NCBI RefSeq assembly: GCF_003073375.1 | Contig: NZ_CP029002.1 | Span: 482,001-546,000, forward strand | DNA: 64,000 nucleotides | Direction: 5' to 3' | Source of the DNA: Lysinibacillus sp. 2017 | GTDB taxonomy: Bacteria; Bacillota; Bacilli; Bacillales_A; Planococcaceae | Shown: piece by piece, positions 53,999 through 61,045 of the stretch | How the letters are laid out: every line of letters begins with the position of its first letter | Position numbering within the stretch: the first letter of the stretch is position 1 | Program-made: the position numbers and the translations under genes | The notes under the pieces: generated by a model | What the model was told of the DNA's origin: nothing | The model's input: the letters and a program-made list of their open reading frames with translations, nothing else | The model's database searches: none

Positions 53999-54403
53999 AT
54001 GAATCAAGTCGGACTTGTCGGTAGAATCACAAAAGATCCCGCACTTCGACAGCTGTCTGAGGAGCGAAATCAAACGAGCTTTACGATTGCTATTAACCGA
54101 GGATTTAAAAATAGCCAGGGTATGGTGGATACAGACTTTATCTATTGTGTAATGCATGGAAAGTTAGCAGAGCATATCGTGAAATATTGCGGGAAAGGCT
54201 CATTAATTGGCGTAAATGGTCGAATTCAAACTGGTTCCTACATCAATCGTGAAAATCAAAAAGTGTATACAACAGAAGTCGTTGTTGAAGCTGTCCGATT
54301 TTATGCATTAAAATCCCCAAATCAAACAACGAGCACAGAACCTCTAGAAAACCCTATGCAAACCATTCCCGCAGATTTTGTATTACCTGAACAAATGACT
54401 TAA
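53999..54403 (+). CDS. ssbB: single-stranded DNA-binding protein SsbB (YwpH)
   Basis: 134-residue OB-fold protein, shorter than the main SSB because it lacks the acidic tail (ends PADFVLPEQMT). N-terminus MNQVGLVGRITKDPALRQL and VTEVVVEAVRFY strand are typical. In B. subtilis ssbB is competence-induced (ComK); no ComK box is obvious here. ATG 53999 has GGGAGG 8 bases before it; ATG 53993 is too close. Confidence 0.93.
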   Translation: MNQVGLVGRITKDPALRQLSEERNQTSFTIAINRGFKNSQGMVDTDFIYCVMHGKLAEHIVKYCGKGSLIGVNGRIQTGSYINRENQKVYTTEVVVEAVRFYALKSPNQTTSTEPLENPMQTIPADFVLPEQMT

Positions 54404-54540
54404 AAAGTTCTCAGCCACTCGAGCGACGTTTTTTAGCTACTGCAGACCGCATAGTAGGAAAAATAATTTCCGTTTGCTTTATGAATCGAGCACATGAAGC
54501 AAACAACAATCCTAAATCATTGAATAAAGGTGAAGTAAGC

Positions 54541-54580
54541 AAAAGAGTCTACTTCATGGCGTAAAAGTAGACTCTTTCCT
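54541..54580. terminator. bidirectional terminator between ssbB and ywqA
   Basis: 13-bp stem AAAGAGTCTACTT with its complement around a 10-base loop, between convergent genes. Confidence 0.85.
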
Positions 54581-54581
54581 C

Positions 54582-57338
54582 TTATTTTAAATTCGATGTA
54601 TCTAGTAGCATTAAGTCCATTAATTCCATATCGTCAAGCTCTGTTAACCACTTACTTGATTGGATTAGTTCTTCTGATAATGCCGATTTCATCGTAATCA
54701 TTTTATCGATTTTTTCTTCAACTGTCCCAATGGTCACGAACTTATGCACTTGAACGAATTGCGTTTGTCCGATACGGTAAGCACGGTCTGTTGCTTGGTT
54801 TTCAACTGCAGGATTCCACCAACGATCGGCATGCAACACATGATTGGCCGCTGTTAAGTTTAACCCTGTACCACCTGCTTTAAGCGATAATAAAAATACA
54901 GGGAATTCACCAGCCTGGAAGCTATCAACTAATCGGTCACGTTGATGCTTAGGCATGCTACCTGTTAAAAACGGCACATCAATATCATAAAGTTCCGATA
55001 AGCAATGCTGAATTAAATTCCCCATCCCAATGTACTGAGTGAAGATTAAACATTGCTCCTTGCTATCAATGATTTCCTTTGAAATTTCAATAATGCGTTT
55101 TAATTTCACGGAACGATTTACCATGGAAGAGGCATCCTCAAATGGCTCTTTTAAATACAGTGCGGGATGATTACATAACTGCTTTAATTTATTGAGCATT
55201 TTTAAAATGCGTCCTTTTTTCTCAAAGCCTGATAGCTCTTCAAGCTGCGCTAATGTATCTTGAATATAGCCTTCATAAAGCGCGGCTTGCTCGGTAGTAA
55301 GGGCACAAAACTCATGTGACTCCTGCTTATCAGGTAAGTTCAGTTGTAGCTCTGGATCACGCTTCGAACGACGTAGCAAGAACGGCTGAATTTTCGCACG
55401 TAAAACCTGCTTATGGGACTCCGATTCATCGCGCTCAATTGGAGTGATATACTGCTCTGAGAACTTCCCAAAGCTACCTAAATAGCCTTTATGAATAAAA
55501 TCAAAGATCGCCCACAGCTCCGATAAACGGTTTTCTACAGGTGTCCCTGTTAACGCGATATGATGGAGACCCTTTAACTTACGAATGGAACGCGATTGCT
55601 GTGTATGCATATTTTTTATATTTTGCGCCTCATCAAGGGCGATGGTAGACCAGTTGATTTGCTGGAGTTCATCCGCATCCTGTGTGACCATGCCGTACGT
55701 CGTCAAAATGATGTGAGGCTGTTCATTTGCTAAATAGCTTGTTAACTCCTCACCCTTATAACGGCGTGAACCGTAATGTGTATAGACGTTTAAATCAGGA
55801 GCAAAACGCTCTAACTCTTTTTGCCAGTTGCCGACTACAGAAGTCGGACAAACGATGATTGAAGGCTTCGTTTCCTGTAAGGCATAGGCTGTATAGAGTA
55901 AGTACGTAATCAGCTGTACCGTTTTACCAAGTCCCATATCATCGGCTAAACAAGCACCGAACTTTTGCTCACGCATAAAGACGAGCCATTCAAAGCCCTC
56001 TTGTTGATACGGACGAAGCTCGGCATGTAATTTAGGCGGTACCGTTACAGCAGGTAAGCCTTTTTTGTTTTGTAACTGTTCGATATATACTTTAAGTGAT
56101 TGCTGCATTTCAAATGCAAATAACGGATCGTCGCGCTCGGCATCATTAAAGTCATCTTCCTCTATAGGTGCTGTCAATGTCTCAGGCAGCTCACGGAACA
56201 GTAGATCCTTCACCGTCCAATTTTCCTCTTCGGCTTGCTCCATTAATTCCTTCATGTCATGTAACCAGTCAGCATCAATGCGGAACCATTCTGTGCCAAT
56301 GCGGACAAACTCACGCTTTTCCTCCACGAGTTTTTTAAATGCTTCTGCAGAAATACTTTCACCATTCATAGAAAACTGCCATTTGAACGTCAGTATGTCA
56401 TCAAGCCCCGCCACACTACGTGCTGATTGGCTATTCGCACTCACACGGACTTTCATTTTCGATTGCTTTAATTCCTTTAACCAAGCAGGTAAAATGACTT
56501 CAAAGCCCATCGCTTGGAGCTTCACTAAATCATGACGTAAAAATGAACGCACCTCATCATCTGAAAATTCCACACGAATAAATTGCGCGCCATTTGCATC
56601 TAATTGAATTAAATCGACAATTTGAAGTTGTGCTTGCTCGATTTCACTCGCTGCAGATAACCATTTTTTCGGTAATGCCTCTGCAATCCCGAATTTTCGT
56701 TTCCCAACAGCAGGGGTCCAGTGTTTAACAGAGCCTGCCCCTGTTAAGACCGTTTCTAAAATCCAATTTTGTTGCTTCTCTTCTGGCTCGCTTAAACGAA
56801 GGGCCATTTTCACGCCGTCAAAGGAACGTGACGTTTGCATCGGCCAGCCGCCATTTTGGAAAAACGGAATGAGCGACAGTGCCTCTACTTTAGAGAGCCC
56901 TGCATTTGCGAGTTTCTGTTCTGCGGCTTGTTGTAAAAGCGGATGACCTAATGAGAAGCTGTCTTCGGTAAGTGTTGCTCGTTGCCATAACGTCGGCGCA
57001 TTCCATAAAGGTAATGCCTCACGAAGCTCATCAAATCGCTGTGTCGTTTCGTCATTCACCGCTTCGAAATCTAAAAATGGATGCTTAAACGAAGGGGACA
57101 GCACATCCAGTAAATCCGAACTTGAAATGATTAAATCGCGTTCTTCCAGATTGGTCATTAGCCCATAAAAATTCGGTTCAAAGTTAAAGAACAGCGTAGG
57201 CGCCCAAGCAGCAGGGGGAACGATTAAATCTTGCTGATTGTACGCAGTTAGACGGTAAAGTCCAGCTCGATGCTCTGAAATTTGAACGCGAATTACTTTT
57301 AGAAAAGGGGATTTCGTTTGAAATAATGTTTGCATCAT
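54582..57338 (-). CDS. ywqA: SNF2-family helicase YwqA
   Basis: 918-residue Swi2/Snf2 ATPase (RapA-like). The N-terminal half (about 1-430) contains a SNF2-associated bacterial domain; the motor core follows, with motif I DMGLGKT near 467, motif II DEAQNIKN near 567, SALTGTPVENRL-type motif III, and the C-terminal RecA lobe with LSLKAGGTGLNLTAA and DRAYRIGQ. It pairs with the SWIM protein YwqB upstream. AGGAGGTGA is 21 bases from the ATG; a 7-bp hairpin in between may bring them together. Confidence 0.93.
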   Translation of the reverse strand: MMQTLFQTKSPFLKVIRVQISEHRAGLYRLTAYNQQDLIVPPAAWAPTLFFNFEPNFYGLMTNLEERDLIISSSDLLDVLSPSFKHPFLDFEAVNDETTQRFDELREALPLWNAPTLWQRATLTEDSFSLGHPLLQQAAEQKLANAGLSKVEALSLIPFFQNGGWPMQTSRSFDGVKMALRLSEPEEKQQNWILETVLTGAGSVKHWTPAVGKRKFGIAEALPKKWLSAASEIEQAQLQIVDLIQLDANGAQFIRVEFSDDEVRSFLRHDLVKLQAMGFEVILPAWLKELKQSKMKVRVSANSQSARSVAGLDDILTFKWQFSMNGESISAEAFKKLVEEKREFVRIGTEWFRIDADWLHDMKELMEQAEEENWTVKDLLFRELPETLTAPIEEDDFNDAERDDPLFAFEMQQSLKVYIEQLQNKKGLPAVTVPPKLHAELRPYQQEGFEWLVFMREQKFGACLADDMGLGKTVQLITYLLYTAYALQETKPSIIVCPTSVVGNWQKELERFAPDLNVYTHYGSRRYKGEELTSYLANEQPHIILTTYGMVTQDADELQQINWSTIALDEAQNIKNMHTQQSRSIRKLKGLHHIALTGTPVENRLSELWAIFDFIHKGYLGSFGKFSEQYITPIERDESESHKQVLRAKIQPFLLRRSKRDPELQLNLPDKQESHEFCALTTEQAALYEGYIQDTLAQLEELSGFEKKGRILKMLNKLKQLCNHPALYLKEPFEDASSMVNRSVKLKRIIEISKEIIDSKEQCLIFTQYIGMGNLIQHCLSELYDIDVPFLTGSMPKHQRDRLVDSFQAGEFPVFLLSLKAGGTGLNLTAANHVLHADRWWNPAVENQATDRAYRIGQTQFVQVHKFVTIGTVEEKIDKMITMKSALSEELIQSSKWLTELDDMELMDLMLLDTSNLK

Positions 57339-57368
57339 CTTTTGCGTAAAAACGCAAATTCACCTCCT
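57339..57368 (-). promoter_or_regulatory. hairpin between Shine-Dalgarno and start codon of ywqA
   Basis: On the minus strand AGGAGGTG (57361-57368) is followed by TTTGCGT-TTTT-ACGCAAA (57341-57358) and then AG and ATG. Without folding the spacing is about 21 bases, too long; with the stem formed the ribosome site is effectively next to the AUG. Confidence 0.6.
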
Positions 57369-57394
57369 ACTTTGTTTTTTCATATTTTTTATGG

Positions 57395-57418
57395 TTAAGG
57401 AAATTATAAATTCATCGT
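57395..57418 (+). repeat. 24-bp interspersed repeat, copy 2
   Basis: Same orientation as 19701-19724, 23 of 24 bases identical (starts TTAAGGAAATTATAAAT). Located in the 100-base gap between ywqB and ywqA. Confidence 0.65.
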
Positions 57419-57439
57419 GAACGGGCACTTTAGCTTTAG

Positions 57440-59017
57440 TTATATGAGTAAATTACTTTTATTAATTTCTTCTTGTAATGCGCGAAGACGTTTGTATTGC
57501 TGCTGCACGGCTTCCATATACGCTGCGAAATAATCGAGCTTACCAGATTTTTTTGCAGCAGATTTCATCGAACGCCAAATGCGCACCGCTTGTTTATAAT
57601 TTTGACGAGATTTTTGCTTAATCTCATCAACCGCATAAAAATGATATAACGGTAAAGCGGCTTCTGGAGCGCTCGCTATGACATCCTTTAGTCCACACTG
57701 GTCTAAGTAGGAAATTGAAGAAGGGTAGAGCTGGTGCAGTGCCACCCAATCATAGTAGCGTTCGTTTCTTAGTAAATAATCTGAAAACGAATCAATGCCG
57801 TATTTTCCAAAAGCGGCATATAAGGTCATTTCGTCCGTTTCCGATAACGGTACTTGTGCATATAATGTATGAAGCAGACGTGTAAATTTTTGACGACGAA
57901 CAGGGGAAAGATTTTCCTGTATAAATAGCGGAAGTAATGGCAATGCTTTTTTCAAAATGTCTTCCGCATACAGTGCGTACCCATGTATCAATGCAAACTG
58001 AGCAATTTCAATATAGGCCTCTATATTAAGAAGTGTCATTTCTTCAAGCGCCTGCTCAAATGCAGTTTTTGCATCTAATAACAGGTAATGCACAATTTTA
58101 ACCGTCGTCAAATCAATATCCGACTGCAGATCACTCATCGATTCTAAAAGGGCTAACTCTTTTGTCGCACGCTTTGGATCATTCAACAACTCCATCCAAA
58201 ATTTCACGTAAAACGTTAGACGGTGATGGGGCGAACCTTTTTCCATAAGTGCAATTGCCCGTATATTTTCCTGCAAGGCATCGATAAATGGCTCCGCTGC
58301 AAATAATCGTTTCGTATTGCTTAACTCATTCATTGCCTGCCACATACGGGTGAAGGTATTGTCCAAATAGTAGCCGAAGTAGTTGCCTTCAAGCGGCATT
58401 TTCGTCTGAATCGAATGCGTGTATAAACGCTTGAGCATCGCCACTTCGATAAATAAATCAAACAGATCTTGCCATTCACGCTCAAATGGTCGCTGGCGCT
58501 GTAATTTTAATCTTGAATTGTCCATGAACGAAGCGATTAAAAATCCTTCGATGGGACGATTATCTTTAAATGTATAGTTCATCACTTCATCCACCATACG
58601 CTGCCAATTTTCGGGACTGCGATTAGCGGCTAATGATTGAAGTGGAATTGTTTTTTTCGAACGCCATTTCGTTGCCCAATCCTGTAGGGAAAGAAAGTAC
58701 TGTGAAAGCTTAAAGATGACCGCTAGTTGATGACGGCACATTTTTGCTTGCGGACAGCTACAGCTAATTTGTTTGCGCGGGAAGTTGATCGTCACTTCCG
58801 CAAGGCGAACGTCTTGTATTTGGCAAGTTAAAATCTGGTTGAACGGTGAATAATTTCGCATTCTAACCGCTTGATTGCGTACCGAAAACATCGCACGTGT
58901 TACAAGCTCGGCATCTTCCTTTGAAGAAGGATGCAGTTGTTGTTCAAATGCATTCAACGTATTTTGTATAAATTCCTGATGGGGGCGGCTTACTTCCGCA
59001 AACGTTAAACTCACCAT
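57440..59017 (-). CDS. ywqB: SWIM zinc-finger protein YwqB
   Basis: 525 residues with a SWIM zinc finger (CSCPQAKMCRH, about residues 86-98, CxCxnCxH), followed by a long helical region. SWIM proteins often partner SNF2 helicases, and ywqB-ywqA is a conserved pair. An in-frame ATG at 59047 would add 10 residues, but AGGAGGG lies between it and ATG 59017, so 59017 is chosen (spacing about 4). Confidence 0.9.
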   Translation of the reverse strand: MVSLTFAEVSRPHQEFIQNTLNAFEQQLHPSSKEDAELVTRAMFSVRNQAVRMRNYSPFNQILTCQIQDVRLAEVTINFPRKQISCSCPQAKMCRHQLAVIFKLSQYFLSLQDWATKWRSKKTIPLQSLAANRSPENWQRMVDEVMNYTFKDNRPIEGFLIASFMDNSRLKLQRQRPFEREWQDLFDLFIEVAMLKRLYTHSIQTKMPLEGNYFGYYLDNTFTRMWQAMNELSNTKRLFAAEPFIDALQENIRAIALMEKGSPHHRLTFYVKFWMELLNDPKRATKELALLESMSDLQSDIDLTTVKIVHYLLLDAKTAFEQALEEMTLLNIEAYIEIAQFALIHGYALYAEDILKKALPLLPLFIQENLSPVRRQKFTRLLHTLYAQVPLSETDEMTLYAAFGKYGIDSFSDYLLRNERYYDWVALHQLYPSSISYLDQCGLKDVIASAPEAALPLYHFYAVDEIKQKSRQNYKQAVRIWRSMKSAAKKSGKLDYFAAYMEAVQQQYKRLRALQEEINKSNLLI

Positions 59018-59323
59018 GATCCCTCCTAAAAAAGTCGTTCTCTCCATTATAATATGAAAACGGTTAAATGAAACGTATTATGTAACGCTATTTATTTCCT
59101 TACACATTTTAAGGATGGATTTCCAATCGATAAAGGATGCATTTGGAAGTTTGAAATGTTGAAAGTATGGGGAAACTATTATTAAATATTAATTTGATGT
59201 GATTGGCACAAATAGCGCGCGTGATTGGAGAAAAATGATTTCCGATTAGCTATATAATAGGGACTTTTGGCATAAAGTAAAAATAGAGCGAAAGAATTAA
59301 AAGCTTATAAAGGAGGAATTCAC

Positions 59324-59803
59324 ATGATTCAAGTTCAATTTATGAAACCCTTTTACACAAAAATTTCAGGGACGAAATTACGTTTAGTCTTTGCGTATCA
59401 ATATTTTTCAATTACGAAGGATGAAGAAATTTTCCATTTCATTCCGATTGAAGGTAAGGAAATGATTGTGGATTTAAATACGATGCAGGTCGAAAATTTA
59501 TCTGAGGTGTTTGTATTCCAACGCGGCAATCGTTTCGTGCGTTTACCATTGTACCAATTACTATTAGTATCGAACGTACATGAACATTTAATGCCACTTA
59601 TCGAAAATGTTTCAACACATGTGAAGCCAGCAGTGCAAAAAGAAGTGTATGAGTTCAATGAGGAAGTGGAAGGCATTGTTCGTGAGCTCGAGGAAACCAA
59701 CTTGGCGCATCTCATTGATGAGGCATTAGCTAGCCGCAATGAGGAATTATTCCAACACTTAATGATTGCGAAGGCGAAACTCACGGGAGGATACGCATCG
59801 TGA
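59324..59803 (+). CDS. IDEAL-domain protein
   Basis: 159 residues, no membrane segment. The N-terminal 90 residues form a beta-rich region; near the C-terminus LIDEALASRNEELFQHL matches the IDEAL domain (named for I-D-E-A-L), known from Bacillales proteins such as YpiB and ComK-related regulators. AGGAGG precedes the ATG. Preceded by a 276-base gap with no supported gene; TATAAT at 59253-59258 lacks a good -35. Function unknown. Confidence 0.75.
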   Translation: MIQVQFMKPFYTKISGTKLRLVFAYQYFSITKDEEIFHFIPIEGKEMIVDLNTMQVENLSEVFVFQRGNRFVRLPLYQLLLVSNVHEHLMPLIENVSTHVKPAVQKEVYEFNEEVEGIVRELEETNLAHLIDEALASRNEELFQHLMIAKAKLTGGYAS

Positions 59804-59860
59804 TTGTTGCTCATATGACACTTAGTCGGTGGAATTATAGAAGGATGTTCAGCACAACAA

Positions 59861-59908
59861 AAAAATAGCCTACAACGAAGTGAAATTCGTTGTGGCTATT
59901 TTTTTTAT
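59861..59908. terminator. strong bidirectional terminator after the IDEAL gene
   Basis: AAAAAATAGCC and CAACGAA arms pair with TTCGTTG and GGCTATTTTTT around a short loop, with long A and T runs. It serves the IDEAL gene on plus and csaB on minus. Confidence 0.9.
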
Positions 59909-59911
59909 TTT

Positions 59912-59974
59912 ACGTCTAGGCTAAAGCGCCAGCCCCTCGGTCAGGGCTGAACAGGCGCTTTAGCGCTTTTGTCC
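59912..59974 (+). repeat. interspersed hairpin repeat, copy 2, overlapping the csaB 3-prime end
   Basis: Left arm 59912-59939 and right arm 59942-59974 match copy 1 (19757-19883) but with 2 bases instead of 68-66 between them. GCTAAAGCGCC pairs perfectly with GGCGCTTTAGC. The last codons of csaB and its stop (59960-59962) lie inside the right arm. Confidence 0.75.
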
Positions 59975-61045
59975 TTTAAATGTCTCTAATGCAAGTAGCG
60001 CTGTATTTTGAGCTTCTACTTGTAACTGTGCGACTTGAACGCGGAGTGCTTGTTCAATGATAGCGTGGTCACGTAGCATATCAACAGCCTTTTCAAATAG
60101 CTGCACGCCGTTCCAATCATCTTTTTCAACATGCCCCATATTCGGCTGGTTCGCAATAGCAGCAAACGCATCGATTTTTGGATCATAAGAAAGCGCGATG
60201 AACGGAGTGGCTTGAATCGCTGAGAAAATAAGAGAGTGCAATCGCATACCAATAAGTAAATCCGATTGTCCAATAATCGTTACCTTTTCCTCAATCGATA
60301 AATTCCCAGGAGCAACGACGCTTTTTTCTTTCATCATATGCACAAGCTCAAACGACGTTTTCTCGTCATGCTCATCATGCATGGGGATGAAGACAATTTG
60401 GTGTCCTTCTGCTGCTAGTAAATCTAAGCTATCGACAATTTTCTGCTTGAAGTTCACTTCAGATGGCCAATCACGTACACTGACTGTAATATAGCTACCT
60501 TCAAACGCTTGACGCGTTAGCCAATCACTACGGAACGAAGAAGCATCTAGCCCGATAACAGGGTCAGGTACAATGCTCATTTGTTTTTTCACGCCGATTT
60601 GTTCAAGCAGCTGCTTAGATGCCTCATCTCGAAGCGTAATATGCGCAACCTTATTTAATGTGCCTTTCGTAATGAAACGACTCATCGGATGATTAATCGG
60701 CCCCATTCCTTGTGCGTACACAAAGACCGGTGTATGCACAAACTTCGCCATACGCATAATGATGCAGTAGTACGGAATGGTTTTCATGCCTGTTTGGTCT
60801 TGCAGTAAGCTACCGCCACCACTAATCAGTCCATCTGCTTTTTTTAACGCACGCGCAATTTCTTTTAGCTGCCAGCGATCAATAGCCTTCACATCGTACG
60901 TTTTCGCCGTTTTTTCAGGATTGTTTGAAAGTACGGTTAATTCGACAGCAGGCTGTTGTTTGCGAAGCGCGGTGATGATCGACAGTAAAATCGCCTCATC
61001 ACCCACATTATCAAAGCCGTAATAGCCAGAAAGTACGATATGCAT
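59960..61045 (-). CDS. csaB: polysaccharide pyruvyl transferase CsaB
   Basis: 361 residues; adds pyruvate ketals to secondary cell-wall polymer, which SLH-domain S-layer proteins bind. N-terminus LSGYYGFDNVGDEAILLSII, DGLISGGGSLLQD, and GMRLHSLIFSAIQATPFIALSYDPK are the family signatures. Start ATG 61045 follows AGGTGG; its A overlaps the upstream stop (TAATG), so it is coupled to the DUF5693 gene. The C-terminus (GQKR-stop) is encoded by a copy of an interspersed repeat, so the native end may have been changed. Confidence 0.94.
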   Translation of the reverse strand: MHIVLSGYYGFDNVGDEAILLSIITALRKQQPAVELTVLSNNPEKTAKTYDVKAIDRWQLKEIARALKKADGLISGGGSLLQDQTGMKTIPYYCIIMRMAKFVHTPVFVYAQGMGPINHPMSRFITKGTLNKVAHITLRDEASKQLLEQIGVKKQMSIVPDPVIGLDASSFRSDWLTRQAFEGSYITVSVRDWPSEVNFKQKIVDSLDLLAAEGHQIVFIPMHDEHDEKTSFELVHMMKEKSVVAPGNLSIEEKVTIIGQSDLLIGMRLHSLIFSAIQATPFIALSYDPKIDAFAAIANQPNMGHVEKDDWNGVQLFEKAVDMLRDHAIIEQALRVQVAQLQVEAQNTALLALETFKGQKR

